Shown here: positions 8,733 through 17,681 of the stretch, one piece after another
How the letters are laid out: every line of letters begins with the position of its first letter
How positions within the stretch are numbered: position 1 is the first letter of the stretch
Origin: Pararobbsia alpina_A
GTDB lineage: Bacteria > Pseudomonadota > Gammaproteobacteria > Burkholderiales > Burkholderiaceae
NCBI RefSeq assembly: GCF_965118125.1
Contig: NZ_OZ221288.1
Span: forward strand, 744,001 to 808,000
Length of the DNA stretch: 64,000 nt
Direction of reading: 5' to 3'
Program-made: the position numbers and the translations under genes
Notes under the pieces: model-generated
What the model saw: the letters and a program-made list of their open reading frames with translations, nothing else
Databases searched by the model: none
Told to the model about the DNA's origin: nothing

Positions 8733-9773
8733 CTACTGCGCTGACGGTTGGCCGTCGCCTGCTACACGCATCGGCGTGTTGGCACGACGCGTCGCGAATT
8801 GCCAGTCAAATACGAAAGACGCATTCGAGAACTTCGAGATCTGCGACAGCGTACCCGTCGCGTGAACGGAATAACGCGTGCCGGCAGCAAGCGGCTGATA
8901 CGGCGTGCAGACTGCCGTATTGCGACCGCGATCGGCTTCGGTCAATGCCGCGATATGGCAAGGCACCTTGTGACCGTTTGCGTCGCGCAATTCGAGTGTA
9001 CGGAGTTCGATATGCGCGCTCGCGCCACCGGACAGCGTGATCGGATAGCCGACGTCCTGGCCTCGATAGGCGGAACCCGGCCCGAGCGGATCGGGTACTT
9101 CGTTGTCCGTCCATGCCGCGGGCACATCGCGCTGGCCGTCGTAGGGATAGGCAACAAGCTCGTTGTCAGCCAGGGCATGGCCGATGTCCGCGAAATCCAC
9201 CACGGTGATCGAACGGTTGGTGGATTCCCGGGCACCGCCGGCGCGTACCCAGTCGAAGAAAATCGCACCACGATGGTAGGGCGACGCAAAGATCTGATCG
9301 AGCGCGTCTTGCGCCGACCCGTGATTGCTCAACACGGAAAGCACTTCGCTCGCCCCGTACGCGTCGGTGTGACGTCGTACGCGTGCGGTCGCGTCGATGC
9401 CTGAAAAACCCGGGTGCCCTTCGATTTCATCATGGCCCGACGCGTCGTTGAGCGTCAGGTAGTGCGCATGCGCCGATGCCGCTCGCGCGATATTCGCGTC
9501 GAACGCGACCGGCGGCAGGCCGACTTCAGCGCGCTTGGCATTGAAGAATGCAAGCGCAACGTCGGTTTCAATGACGTCGGCGTGCACGACTCCCGGAGCC
9601 AACACAGACGCCGTGGCCTGGGATGCAACGGTCGACTTGAGAACGATCGGTGGTCCGAAGTATGTCGAAACGTCCGCGGACGCGGGCGTGGTCGGTGCGC
9701 CGGACGCACACGCACCCAACAGGAACGCAGCAGCGACAAGGCTGCCGGCGAGCCTCGTAGCTGGCCCTTCCAT
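8733..9773 (-). CDS. CAP-domain (SCP/PR-1-like) lipoprotein
   Basis: 346 residues. The N-terminus is a lipoprotein signal: a hydrophobic stretch ending in FLLGACASG, so Cys22 or thereabouts would be lipidated. A CAP domain follows at about 70-190, with VALAFFNAKRAEVGLPPVAF, then HAHYLTLND and the HEIEGHPGF-like stretch containing His residues that bind metal in this family. A C-terminal beta-rich domain (about 230-346) shows TRYSVHATGTL. CAP proteins in bacteria are cell-envelope proteins of mostly unknown role. It is a single gene, with the ATG near a weak ribosome site. Confidence 0.85.
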   Translation of the reverse strand: MEGPATRLAGSLVAAAFLLGACASGAPTTPASADVSTYFGPPIVLKSTVASQATASVLAPGVVHADVIETDVALAFFNAKRAEVGLPPVAFDANIARAASAHAHYLTLNDASGHDEIEGHPGFSGIDATARVRRHTDAYGASEVLSVLSNHGSAQDALDQIFASPYHRGAIFFDWVRAGGARESTNRSITVVDFADIGHALADNELVAYPYDGQRDVPAAWTDNEVPDPLGPGSAYRGQDVGYPITLSGGASAHIELRTLELRDANGHKVPCHIAALTEADRGRNTAVCTPYQPLAAGTRYSVHATGTLSQISKFSNASFVFDWQFATRRANTPMRVAGDGQPSAQ

Positions 9774-9998
9774 GGTTATTCAATACCTGTGTGAAACGAT
9801 GCGCGAAGTGGCCAGCGTGCGCGGGTGATTCAGGGCCGAGCGGATAGTAGCAGATTCGGCGGGCGCACAGCGGCGCCGCCTAAGGAATGCTTGACAATGT
9901 TTTGGCACTTCCTGGCCGGCATCCGAGCCGTACATTCGACCCGCCCCCGAGTAAGGCAAGTGCGGAACGGATTATGGCTTGAATAGCGTCGCCGCAGC

Positions 9999-11102
9999 TC
10001 AGCCCTCGCCTTCGTGTGGCGATTCGAGGCTCGCATGGCGCCTGCGCCATTCGGAAGGTGCTTCGCCAATCAGCCGCTTAAAGACCGTTGAAAAATGCGC
10101 CTGAGTCTGAAAACCCAGACTCAACGCAATCTCCACAACGGGAATGGGCGTGCATAACAACACTTCCTGTGCCTTTTCGATGCGCCGCTGAGCGACGAAT
10201 TCCGACGGGCTTAGGCCGGTCGACGACCTGAAAAGCGCGGCGAAATGCATTTTGCTCAGGCCACTTGCATCCGCGACCATTTGCAGCGACAGCGGTCGCC
10301 CGAGGTTCGCGTCGATGAAAGCAAGCACCTTGCGCATGCGCCAGGGTGCAAGCATGGCTCCGCTTGCGCTTTGACGCGAGCCCTGCGAGAGCACGCGCGA
10401 TAACTGCGGCGCATCGTGCAGGAGTTCGAGCACGCGGGCCGCGATGGCCGTGCCGAGTCCATTCGCACCGACGTCGGCGAAGCCAGGGCTTGTCTGCGCC
10501 GTTGCAACCAGCGCACGCGCGAGATCGAGCACCACGTTATCGACCAGCAACAGCGGATACGCGAACAACTCGTGAATATCCACGCGCCGCCCGGTCGAAC
10601 GCACCATGCAATCGGCAAGCAATTCAGGAGCGAAATGAATATGGAGGAAATCGGAGCGCCGCCTGAATTCGGCGTGCCATCGCTGCCCAGGCCCGCTCGC
10701 GAGAATCGAGCCGACACGCACGGCAGACTCGTTAATGCGACGGCCATCGACGACGATCGCCGCATCCGTGGGTTGCAACGCGACACCGACCGTATAGACC
10801 GAAGGCTCGGTCACGCTTCGATATTCACCGCCGGACTCACACGGATCGCGCCACCGCGAGAAGCGCATCGGTGCAAATGCGGAATCGACGACATTGTCGA
10901 CAAGACGCGGCAAGCGGCGCCACGCGACTTCGTCGGCGATCAATGACCCATTTGCCGGCGCTTGCGGCGCCAGCGGCTGCATGTCTGAGGTCGAGCGTTC
11001 CGGCCAGTCACGCCGGACCTCGATAAACGGTTCAGACCATCCAGCATTCGTCGCGCGACTGTCCTCGGAACAGTCCGGCACGACAGGCAGGGGGATAGGC
11101 AT
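9999..11102 (-). CDS. AraC-family transcriptional regulator
   Basis: 367 residues. The C-terminal 100 residues form two helix-turn-helix units: MRKVLAFIDANLGRPLSLQ, VADASGLSKMHFAALFRSST with GLSPSEFV, and VVEIALSLGFQTQAHFSTVF, which is the AraC signature. The N-terminal domain (about 60-230) is the cupin-like sensor part of the group with HIHFAPELLADCMV. The ATG at 11102 is preceded by AAGGGAG. No cognate target gene adjoins it directly: downstream is the CAP lipoprotein after 225 bases, upstream a 440-base non-coding stretch. Confidence 0.88.
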   Translation of the reverse strand: MPIPLPVVPDCSEDSRATNAGWSEPFIEVRRDWPERSTSDMQPLAPQAPANGSLIADEVAWRRLPRLVDNVVDSAFAPMRFSRWRDPCESGGEYRSVTEPSVYTVGVALQPTDAAIVVDGRRINESAVRVGSILASGPGQRWHAEFRRRSDFLHIHFAPELLADCMVRSTGRRVDIHELFAYPLLLVDNVVLDLARALVATAQTSPGFADVGANGLGTAIAARVLELLHDAPQLSRVLSQGSRQSASGAMLAPWRMRKVLAFIDANLGRPLSLQMVADASGLSKMHFAALFRSSTGLSPSEFVAQRRIEKAQEVLLCTPIPVVEIALSLGFQTQAHFSTVFKRLIGEAPSEWRRRHASLESPHEGEG

Positions 11103-11546
11103 CGGGGGCTCCCTTGAGCAACACTAACCGATCCACGTTCAGACGTCCCGCCGGGCTGGGAGCGTCTGTCATTCCGTGCTGCCCCGATGGCGTTGTCCAT
11201 CGGCTTTTACCGGGCATACGGCACGCCTTCGCATTGAGGCGCACTCTGTTCTTTATTGACTGTTCTCTATTTACCGTTCGCCGCTCACTGCTAGCAGCTC
11301 ACCGTTTGCAGCTCGCCGTTTACAGCTGACCGTTCTCTATTAACTGTCTTTCGCGTGCATTTATTCCAGCGCGGTGCAAATCAAGTCGTCGATCTGCAGT
11401 CCGGATTTTTCTGATCTGGCGGATGACCGTATCGAGCGATGCATTGCCGCTGGATCGCAAATGCATTGCAGATGCATGAGTGGCTCAACGGCTCGGTACA
11501 AGCAGCGTAGCATCTTTGCGTTCAAATGCACGTGTGAATGAAATCC
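11103..11546. other. Intergenic region holding a 14-base tandem repeat
   Basis: This 444-base stretch between the AraC gene and the acetyltransferase has no supported gene. Its centre is a run of diverged 14-base units (listed separately). The rest shows nothing recognisable. Confidence 0.5.
11241..11352. repeat. Diverged tandem repeat, 14-base period, about 8 copies
   Basis: Successive units include ATTGACTGTTCTCT (11255), ATTTACCGTTCGCC (11269), GCTCACCGTTTGCA (11297), GCTCGCCGTTTACA (11311), GCTGACCGTTCTCT (11325) and ATTAACTGTCTTTC (11339). The shared core is roughly (A/C)C(T/C)GTT. The period is exact although the units differ, which suggests an old minisatellite or an array of binding sites. 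Confidence 0.6.
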
Positions 11547-12020
11547 TCAGACAGAAGATTCATTCATGCGCGGGTTTTCCTTGTCATCGCGCGACGTGTA
11601 GATGTCCGGCCGATGCAGCTCCATATAGCGCTCGGGATGCGACACCGGTGCGAAGCCAAATGGGCCGTACACCGCGTGTGCGTCGGTGGTGACGAGCACG
11701 ATGCGCCGCAGCTTTCGCGTCATCGGCGATTCGAACACCGCACGCATCAGCGCCTTTGCATAGCCTTGACCACGAAAAGGCTCCAATACGAACACGTCAC
11801 ACAAGTACCCGAATGTCGCGTAGTCCGTCACGAGCCGCGCAAAGGCCACTTGTTTCGCACCGACAAATCCGCCGAAGCACAGGGAACCTTCGAGCGATTG
11901 TGCGACCGTTTCGCGCGAAATGCCGCGAGCCCAGGCGGTGTGCTCCGTCAAAAACGCGTGGATCATGTCGAGATCCATCGCGAGGTGGTTCGTCGAAATG
12001 GTGAGCTCAGTGTGGTTCAT
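11547..12020 (-). CDS. GNAT family N-acetyltransferase
   Basis: 157 residues with the GNAT fold: motif A is visible as YLCDVFVLEPFRGQGYAKAL (the RGQGYA loop binds acetyl-CoA), followed by RRIVLVTTDAHAVYGPFGF, typical of the subgroup with Pfam-type Acetyltransf domains acting on small molecules. The substrate is unknown. The start MNHTELTIS at 12020 is chosen because the family begins there. The frame is open for 33 codons upstream without family character. It is followed by the class II aldolase gene on the same strand (124 bases apart). Confidence 0.85.
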   Translation of the reverse strand: MNHTELTISTNHLAMDLDMIHAFLTEHTAWARGISRETVAQSLEGSLCFGGFVGAKQVAFARLVTDYATFGYLCDVFVLEPFRGQGYAKALMRAVFESPMTRKLRRIVLVTTDAHAVYGPFGFAPVSHPERYMELHRPDIYTSRDDKENPRMNESSV

Positions 12021-12144
12021 GGCGGTGTTTGCGATGCAGTGATGCAAATACGCAATCGTATCGGATGAACGCACACTTTGCCGCCAACGTAAGCAATATA
12101 TCAGCCAACGCGGCCCCAACCGAACCCACCGTACATCGACCCGC

Positions 12145-12900
12145 TCAGGTCTTGTAGCTCGGATCGACGCGATCGAGCTTGCGGATCAACGCGGGCCAGA
12201 CGAACAAGCCGCCCTGCCCGCTCGTTTGCACCTTGCTGACTTGCGCCATGCCGTCGAGGATCGACGGATCGACGTAAGTCAGGTCGCTCGACGCTTGCGC
12301 CGCGAGCTGGATCTGGCACGTCGTCTCGAAGAGGTACATGTTAAGGAACGCATCGGCGATCGTACGCCCGACCGTCAGCAGGCCGTGATTGCGCAGCATC
12401 AGGAAATGGGCATTGCCGAGATCGGCCTGCAACCGGGGCTTCTCTTCGTCGCGTAGCGCGACCCCTTCGTAGTCGTGATACCCGAGCGAAGCCAGCACGA
12501 AAGTGGATTGCTGGGAAATCGGCAACACGCCCGCGCGTTGCGCGCTGACCGCTACGCCGGCGCGCGTATGCGTGTGCAGCACGCATCCCGCGTCTTCACG
12601 CACCGCGTGCACGGCGCTATGAATCACAAACCCCGCGCGATTCACCGTGAATGGGCTTTGCGTCAGCGCATTCCCTTCCTGATCGATCATGATCAACGAC
12701 GATGCCGTGATCTCGTCGAACAACATGCCGTAGGGATTGATCAGAAACCGGTGGCCCGGCCCGGGCACGCGCGCACTTATATGCGTGAACACGAGATCGG
12801 ACCAGCCATAAAGGGCGACCAGCCGGTAGCACGCCGCGAGATCGCAGCGAAGTTGCCACTCTTCCTGGCTGACGACGTGTTTGAGCGAAGGGATGTCCAT
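12145..12900 (-). CDS. Class II aldolase/adducin family protein
   Basis: 251 residues. The fold is that of L-fuculose-1-phosphate aldolase and ribulose-5-phosphate epimerase: LAACYRLVALYGWSDLVFTH at the start, INPYGMLFDEIT, the zinc-binding HTHTRAG and later LMLRNHGLLTVG with the third His. Proteins with this domain and no known partner gene are usually left as class II aldolase family; the subgroup without the aldolase tyrosine is also found in decarboxylases and methylthioribulose dehydratase. The ATG at 12900 is preceded by AAGGAG, so the start is secure. It is not obviously part of a sugar operon. Confidence 0.85.
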   Translation of the reverse strand: MDIPSLKHVVSQEEWQLRCDLAACYRLVALYGWSDLVFTHISARVPGPGHRFLINPYGMLFDEITASSLIMIDQEGNALTQSPFTVNRAGFVIHSAVHAVREDAGCVLHTHTRAGVAVSAQRAGVLPISQQSTFVLASLGYHDYEGVALRDEEKPRLQADLGNAHFLMLRNHGLLTVGRTIADAFLNMYLFETTCQIQLAAQASSDLTYVDPSILDGMAQVSKVQTSGQGGLFVWPALIRKLDRVDPSYKT

Positions 12901-13134
12901 GAACGCCGCGGCTCCTTAAAAGTGAACGTGCGTGCGCTATAGCATGAAGCGCCTTCGTGCTTTTGGGGCGCTCTTCGAGGGTTTGTCCTAGGTCACAGCA
13001 CCGAGTCGGCAGAACGGCCTGCAGCATGCGACCTGAACAATGGGCCTGCTTCTTGCTGCAGGGCAAGTCACACTTGACGCCAACCGTATAGACGGGCAAA
13101 AAGGAACGAGCAGCGATTTTGACTCGGATAGGGC

Positions 13135-13509
13135 ATGAAGCAAAAACGCACAGAGTTTCCGGGCGTGATCCCGGAAGATGGGGGACGGCCTTACTGCAAT
13201 GTTTGCAAGGCCCTTGTCAGCGAATTCAAATATCGGCCCGGGCTGATGGTGCGAGATGGATCGCATGCGGCCGTGCTCGAATATGAAGGGGACGACGTCC
13301 TTGTGATCCGGTGCCACGGGGTCAAATGGGTCATGCGCAGGGAGACGCGCGGGCGGTGGTGCGTCGATGCGATTTCACAGGATGACCGTGCCCGTGCGGC
13401 GCCGAAGGTCCGCGTGCTGTCGCGCCTGAATCGGCCCCGGAGAATTGCGGGCTTCCTGCTCCACCCGGGCAATCTGTTTCACCGCGGCAAGCTCAAGAAA
13501 CGCGCTTAG
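13135..13509 (+). CDS. Small basic protein of unknown function with a CxxC pair
   Basis: 124 residues, rich in Arg/Lys especially at the C-terminus (RRIAGFLLHPGNLFHRGKLKKRA). A YCNVCK pair near residue 20 could bind metal. No family is recognised. The first 60 residues (EFKYRPGLMVRDGSHAAVLEY and VIRCHGVKWVMRR) look like a compact beta-rich domain. The frame is open from ATG to stop with host-like codon use, which supports a real gene, but the ribosome site is weak. It is convergent with the DUF2934 gene. Confidence 0.5.
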   Translation: MKQKRTEFPGVIPEDGGRPYCNVCKALVSEFKYRPGLMVRDGSHAAVLEYEGDDVLVIRCHGVKWVMRRETRGRWCVDAISQDDRARAAPKVRVLSRLNRPRRIAGFLLHPGNLFHRGKLKKRA

Positions 13510-13531
13510 CCTGAGCGACCAATACGTCGCG

Positions 13532-13717
13532 TTAATGGTCGCTCTTCGTATAGAGCGGCACCGACAGATCGCCGCCACCGTGCTCGCGGTCCTCGGCCTC
13601 GATCAGATGGCGTGCCCGCGCCCAATATTCGTCGGCCATACCCTCCGGTCGCCCGTCTTGCTCCCAGAGCTTGTAGGCACGTTCGCGGATCCGGATTTCC
13701 AGCGTCTCAATCGTCAT
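13532..13717 (-). CDS. DUF2934 domain protein
   Basis: 61 residues. The short helical domain IRERAYKLWEQDGRPEGMAD followed by EYWARARHLIEAE is DUF2934, common in Burkholderiales and Rhizobiales, often near stress or phosphate genes, with unknown function. The protein is acidic to neutral with no signal peptide. It is a monocistronic gene between the unknown CxxC protein and arsC. Confidence 0.8.
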   Translation of the reverse strand: MTIETLEIRIRERAYKLWEQDGRPEGMADEYWARARHLIEAEDREHGGGDLSVPLYTKSDH

Positions 13718-13849
13718 GTCGCGGCCCCTGTCGGTCTTGCGAGCACTCTACCCGCAATATGCGTGCCGTTCAGTACAGGCTTGACGAGCGCCTCGTGCAT
13801 GCTCAAGAATCGCCGCCTCGACCGCTCACGCACAGACACCGAGCCTGAC

Positions 13850-14200
13850 ATGCACGCCACCATCTATCACAACCCGCGTTGCGGGACTTCGCGCAATACA
13901 CTTGAGATGATTCGCGAGGCGGGAATCGAACCGACCATCGTCGAGTATCTAAAGAACCCGCCTTCACGCGAACATCTCAAGAAGATGATTGCGCAAGCCG
14001 GACTTACCGTCCGCGACGCACTGCGAGACAAGGAAGCGATATACGCCGAACTCGGTCTCGACAATGCATCGCTCAGCGACGCCAAGCTGATCGACGCCAT
14101 GCTTGCGCATCCGATTCTGATCAATCGGCCTTTTGTGGAGACCGACAAAGGGGTGAGACTTTGCCGGCCCAAGGAGCGCGTGCTCGAGATATTGGAGTGA
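13850..14200 (+). CDS. arsC: Arsenate reductase, glutaredoxin-dependent (ArsC)
   Basis: 116 residues, the usual ArsC length. It begins ATIYHNPRCGTSRNTLEMIR, with catalytic Cys11 in the RCGTS loop. NPPSREHLKKMI and the C-terminal RPFVETDKGVRLCRPKERVL carry the arginines that hold arsenate in the family (R773 type). The enzyme reduces As(V) to As(III) with glutathione and glutaredoxin. No arsR, arsB or acr3 gene adjoins it, so it stands as an orphan arsC; such genes may also act on other substrates. The frame is open upstream to 13445, but the family starts at 13850. A very strong terminator follows 22 bases after the stop. Confidence 0.9.
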   Translation: MHATIYHNPRCGTSRNTLEMIREAGIEPTIVEYLKNPPSREHLKKMIAQAGLTVRDALRDKEAIYAELGLDNASLSDAKLIDAMLAHPILINRPFVETDKGVRLCRPKERVLEILE

Positions 14201-14222
14201 TTGGCGCCACTTCCGAGCGCAC

Positions 14223-14267
14223 AAAACATTAAGGCTGACATCGTATCGATGTCAGCCTTAATGTTTT
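14223..14267 (+). terminator. Strong rho-independent terminator after arsC (probably bidirectional)
   Basis: A perfect 21-base-pair stem with a TAT loop: left arm 14223-14243 (includes CATTAAGGCTGACATCG), right arm 14247-14267, with five T at the end. A matching A run on the left side would serve the minus-strand H-NS gene as well. Confidence 0.9.
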
Positions 14268-14438
14268 TACGTCATGCGACTTAGGCGAGCACGGCTAACG
14301 TTCATCGACCGGCCTGTGTTGCCCGAACAGCGAGCTAAAGCTATCTCACGCTACCTCAAGCACCTCGCTAAGCCGACCTTAAGCGCTCGCGTCGTCGGTC
14401 TTTGGCTGCGCGAACCAGACACATGCGCTTAAAGCGGA

Positions 14439-15038
14439 TTACGCGCTGGCTTCGACCGCCGCCGCGCTCTTCCTGGCCGCAGCACCGCGCGGCTTGCGCG
14501 ATACCGTCTTGCCAGCGACCGTGCTCGATGCGCTCTTGCGTGCCGCACGCGGACCCGCCGCGCGTTTGACGCTCACCTTTCGACCCGCCTTGCGAGCAGC
14601 AGTCTTACCCGCGGTGCTCTTCTTGCCAGCCGACTTGCCTGCGGAGGTGCTTGCACCTGCAATCAGATAGACCGAACGGTCTGCAACGTCCTTGATCCAT
14701 GCCGGCGGACGCGCATGACCACTCCACGTCTGGCCCGTCTCGGGATGCCGATACTTCGGCGGCAAAATGCTCTGCTTGGGCGATGCCCCTGCCGACTTCG
14801 CAGGACGTCCGCGTTTTTTAGGCGCGTCCGACGCGGCGACACTCAGGGATCCCTTGGCCGGACGTCCACGCGGCTTGCGTGTCGCAAGATGCGATTCGAT
14901 CTGCGTCGTCGTCAGGTTGTGCTTGCGCATCAACGTCGCAATTTGATTCAAGACCACCGAAGCCTTCTTTGCGGCAATGGCCTCTGCCTGAGCCTGAAGC
15001 TTTGCGATTTTGAGTTGAATTTGTTCTAGGGTTGGCAT
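14439..15038 (-). CDS. H-NS histone family protein with AT-hook-like repeats and long basic tail
   Basis: 199 residues. The N-terminal 50 residues are a coiled-coil oligomerisation part (MPTLEQIQLKIAKLQAQ). Two GRPAK motifs (KPRGRPAKG near 70, KKRGRPAKS near 90) resemble AT-hooks. The C-terminal H-NS DNA-binding domain follows at about 100-130 (PKYRHPETGQTWSGHARPPAWI). The last 60 residues are a Lys/Ala-rich tail like eukaryotic H1 or BpH1. The tail makes it longer than plain H-NS (about 100-135), a form known in Burkholderiaceae. It would silence A+T-rich, often foreign, DNA. The ATG at 15038 is chosen because GAGGAG lies upstream. Confidence 0.9.
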   Translation of the reverse strand: MPTLEQIQLKIAKLQAQAEAIAAKKASVVLNQIATLMRKHNLTTTQIESHLATRKPRGRPAKGSLSVAASDAPKKRGRPAKSAGASPKQSILPPKYRHPETGQTWSGHARPPAWIKDVADRSVYLIAGASTSAGKSAGKKSTAGKTAARKAGRKVSVKRAAGPRAARKSASSTVAGKTVSRKPRGAAARKSAAAVEASA

Positions 15039-15378
15039 CAGAGACTCCTCTTCGTGGGCTGGTCGCACTATGCCACGCCCGGAGTTAAAGAGGAACCCTC
15101 ACTGCGCGAAAATGCACTCAAATTCGCTCATTCGTTAAACGAAAGATTTTCCGAATAAGTCTTAGGAAAGCGTCAATTCGACGAAGCGCTTAGCAGTCAG
15201 ATACGGTAATAAAAAGGCTTGTTTCAAAGGATCAATCAATCAATCAATGCGATGTGATCAAACCGATACGATCGAATTGGACGACGTCGTCTATGTACGC
15301 CAACCTTTCAGCCTGCATGCGGGTCGCACGTCACCGGCTCAACACTGAGCCGGTACGTGAGACGCCGGCCGATTCCAC
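15039..15378. other. Upstream region of the H-NS-like gene
   Basis: A 340-base non-coding stretch. It is A+T-rich near 15120-15250 and holds four and a half ATCA units at 15231-15248 and a 12-base palindrome GACGACGTCGTC at 15280-15291. No gene is supported. The H-NS promoter, perhaps autoregulated through curved DNA, is the likely content. Confidence 0.4.
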
Positions 15379-16266
15379 TTAGCCGACCGCTGCCGGCATG
15401 CTGTGCCCAAGCACGGATGCGGCCGCCAGCACGACGATCATCAATACGGCTTCGCACGATAGCAAGCGCATAAAGACCTGCAATGTGGGCCGGTCGATTG
15501 CATTGCGATGCGCGAGGTGCGCAAGCCGGTTGATCGCGCCGAGGATCACCACAATGCCGACCGCCACGAGCTTCGCAAGCAGGAGTTCGCCCCAAAGACT
15601 TGTGGTGAGTGGCGCGAGCGAGCCCCCCAGCCCGCGCCATGCATTGGATATACCCGTTGCAATCGCAATGGCAAAGGTCAACATGGCAAGCAACGACAAA
15701 CGCCGTAAATAGCGCAATGTTTCGCTGGACCACGGCCTGAACATCGCTTTAAGCGGCCACGCCGCGCTGAGCACGACGCCCGCCCACGCAGCCGTCATCC
15801 ACAAGTGCACGGCATGCACGCATTCGGGCACGGAGAAATCGCCTGCATCCGCCGCGTGCGTCGAGCCCGCATGCGCAAAGGCCATGATCACAAACGCGAC
15901 GATCATCAGTACCCGGCCAGCGATACCCGATGCCTGCTCACGTTCGACGACGCACGCAAGCAGCAGCGCAACCACTCCCGTCCCGATGCCGACACTCCAC
16001 ATCAAGCCAAAATGCGAGGCGCGAACGACAAGCGCAACGCTCGACCACGCGGACCCAACCGGCGTGCCCGACATCAGGCTTGCCTGAAGGACGATATAAG
16101 CGGCCTGCACCACGAGCCAGACGACAAGTGAAACTCGGATCGTCAAGGCCCGTCGTTGTCCACCAAAGCCCAACAGTGTCGCACCCAGCGCCATCGCAAA
16201 CGCGATGTCTGCGATGGCGCCGAGTGTCATCTGCGCGATAACCAGCGGGTCGATTTCCACGAGCAC
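15379..16266 (-). CDS. copD: Copper resistance protein CopD family, inner membrane
   Basis: 295 residues with about eight hydrophobic helices. The CopD domain occupies the C-terminal half (FSVPECVHAVHLWMTAAWAG and WRGLGGSLAPLTTSLWGELL), with conserved His residues in the membrane as in CopD/PcoD. The protein probably moves copper across the inner membrane together with CopC. It starts with GTG at 16266, and this overlaps the copC stop by one base (TAGTG), so translation is probably coupled. It is the last gene of the copper operon. Confidence 0.88.
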   Translation of the reverse strand: MLVEIDPLVIAQMTLGAIADIAFAMALGATLLGFGGQRRALTIRVSLVVWLVVQAAYIVLQASLMSGTPVGSAWSSVALVVRASHFGLMWSVGIGTGVVALLLACVVEREQASGIAGRVLMIVAFVIMAFAHAGSTHAADAGDFSVPECVHAVHLWMTAAWAGVVLSAAWPLKAMFRPWSSETLRYLRRLSLLAMLTFAIAIATGISNAWRGLGGSLAPLTTSLWGELLLAKLVAVGIVVILGAINRLAHLAHRNAIDRPTLQVFMRLLSCEAVLMIVVLAAASVLGHSMPAAVG

Positions 16267-16655
16267 TACTTGACCTCAAAAGTGTAATCGCCATGCGTAC
16301 GATGGCCATCCGCTGCCACCGCCGCCCAATGCACCGTGTATTTGCCTGCCTGCAACGAAGGCAGTGCCACGCTGATCGTATCGGTGTGCGCCGGATCGAC
16401 CGCGGCCTTTGCTGACTCCACATCTTTTCCACCGGCATCCGTCACCGTCAATGTCGAGAACGCGGGCTCCAGCGGACCGTCAAACTGAATGCGCACTTCC
16501 TTGGGCTCGGCGACAGACATGCCGGCACCGGGCTCCTGATGCTTGGGAAACACATGTGCAAAGGCAGGCGTTGCGCATGCGATGGCAGCGCCGACTGCCA
16601 TCGCCATCATCGATACGCGTGCGGCACGCCGCACGCTGTGTGAAACATATTTCAT
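16266..16655 (-). CDS. copC: Copper resistance protein CopC, periplasmic copper-binding
   Basis: 129 residues. A signal peptide (VSMMAMAVGAAIACATPAFA) precedes the mature CopC/YobA domain, which begins HVFPKHQEPGAG; its N-terminal His is a copper ligand in the family. Near the C-terminus YTVHWAAVAADGHRTHG holds the DGH motif of the Cu(II) site. It carries copper in the periplasm and probably passes it to CopD. The ATG at 16655 has GGAGAGG upstream, inside or next to the end of the preceding gene (9 bases between), so the two belong to one operon. Confidence 0.92.
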   Translation of the reverse strand: MKYVSHSVRRAARVSMMAMAVGAAIACATPAFAHVFPKHQEPGAGMSVAEPKEVRIQFDGPLEPAFSTLTVTDAGGKDVESAKAAVDPAHTDTISVALPSLQAGKYTVHWAAVAADGHRTHGDYTFEVK

Positions 16656-16664
16656 GACCCTCTC

Positions 16665-17567
16665 CTACTTCGAAGCAAACAACGGCTTGCCGATCGTGGT
16701 CGGCGCAACGTCGTCAAAGAAAATATGGGCTTGCAACAGGATGCCCGTATGCGAACCGCTCGCGCGATTGATCGGGATCAGCGCTTCGACGCCAAGCTGA
16801 CCGTATCGGTTCATCCATATAAAGCCGGGATTGACGGTGCCCGTCGTCTGACCCTGGCTTCTTGAGAGCGGAACTTCGACGATCGGAATCAGATTCGCCA
16901 ATGGCTCAGGTAGTCCAAGGTCGTGCACATGTTGCTGCAGATACGGCAAGCTGTATTGCACCGTGAAGCCGTAGTCAAACGAATTGGGCTGACCGCTGCC
17001 GGTCGTCAACGAAGGCCCGACTTGCGCCGTCACGGCAATCGGTCGGAGGTAAGCCATCGAGTCCGGGAGGTCACCCATGCCCTTGCCGACGACGACGGAT
17101 GGCGAAATCGTCGAGAAATTGTCGGCAATCGCGCGACTGCCCGTTCCACCGAGTTCGGCATCGACACCGACCGATGCCATGAATTCGTGCGCTTCGTTGA
17201 CGTAGACCTGGTACTTCGCACCAATGTCGAAGTTGTCAAAGCCGTGCGCAGTCGGGTTGTTCTGCATCACGTAGGTGCCACCGAACGACAACGCGAAATT
17301 CGGCGTAATCAGCTTGTCCCACTCGAAGTCCCACGTATTAAGGCTCTGATCGCCGTTATCACCTGGCACGCGCTGATGTCCGAACTGCAGGTTGAATTCG
17401 TCGCTGACGCCGGGATCGTCGATTCCCATCGTCGCAGGGAAAATACGGTCGCCGGCGATCGCATGCGCGTGTGCGCGCAAGGGTAAAAGCGTGGCGGCGA
17501 GCAAGCCTGCCGCAAGCCACGGCGCAGCGCGAAACGACGCGTCGCCGCGTTGTGCAATAAGGTCCAT
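16665..17567 (-). CDS. Outer-membrane-like protein of the copper operon
   Basis: 300 residues. A signal peptide is present (AAPWLAAGLLAATLLPLRAHA). The mature part has alternating hydrophobic strands and many Gly/aromatic residues (FALSFGGTYVMQNNPTAHGF, FNLQFGHQRVPGDNGDQSLN, PGFIWMNRYGQLGVEALIPI) as in small beta-barrel proteins, so an outer-membrane location is inferred. The His-rich HAHAIAGDRIFPATM after the signal could bind metal. The start at 17567 is chosen because AAGGA precedes it; the longer frame from 17648 lacks a ribosome site. It sits between the DUF2946 gene and copC, with short gaps, so a part in copper handling is likely but the function is not established. Confidence 0.72.
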   Translation of the reverse strand: MDLIAQRGDASFRAAPWLAAGLLAATLLPLRAHAHAIAGDRIFPATMGIDDPGVSDEFNLQFGHQRVPGDNGDQSLNTWDFEWDKLITPNFALSFGGTYVMQNNPTAHGFDNFDIGAKYQVYVNEAHEFMASVGVDAELGGTGSRAIADNFSTISPSVVVGKGMGDLPDSMAYLRPIAVTAQVGPSLTTGSGQPNSFDYGFTVQYSLPYLQQHVHDLGLPEPLANLIPIVEVPLSRSQGQTTGTVNPGFIWMNRYGQLGVEALIPINRASGSHTGILLQAHIFFDDVAPTTIGKPLFASK

Positions 17568-17681
17568 GTCCAATCCTTGAATCGATCCGGGAAGAGTCGG
17601 CGCGACGTCGCCAGACGCGACGTGCGCGCACAGCGCTGCCGCACGCAAGGTGCAAGGCAGCGCCTTCGCTAAAGACGGAAA

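Noticed and set aside
11241..11352. CRISPR array considered for the 14-base repeats
   Set aside because: Units are far too short and adjoin each other without spacers; no cas genes nearby.
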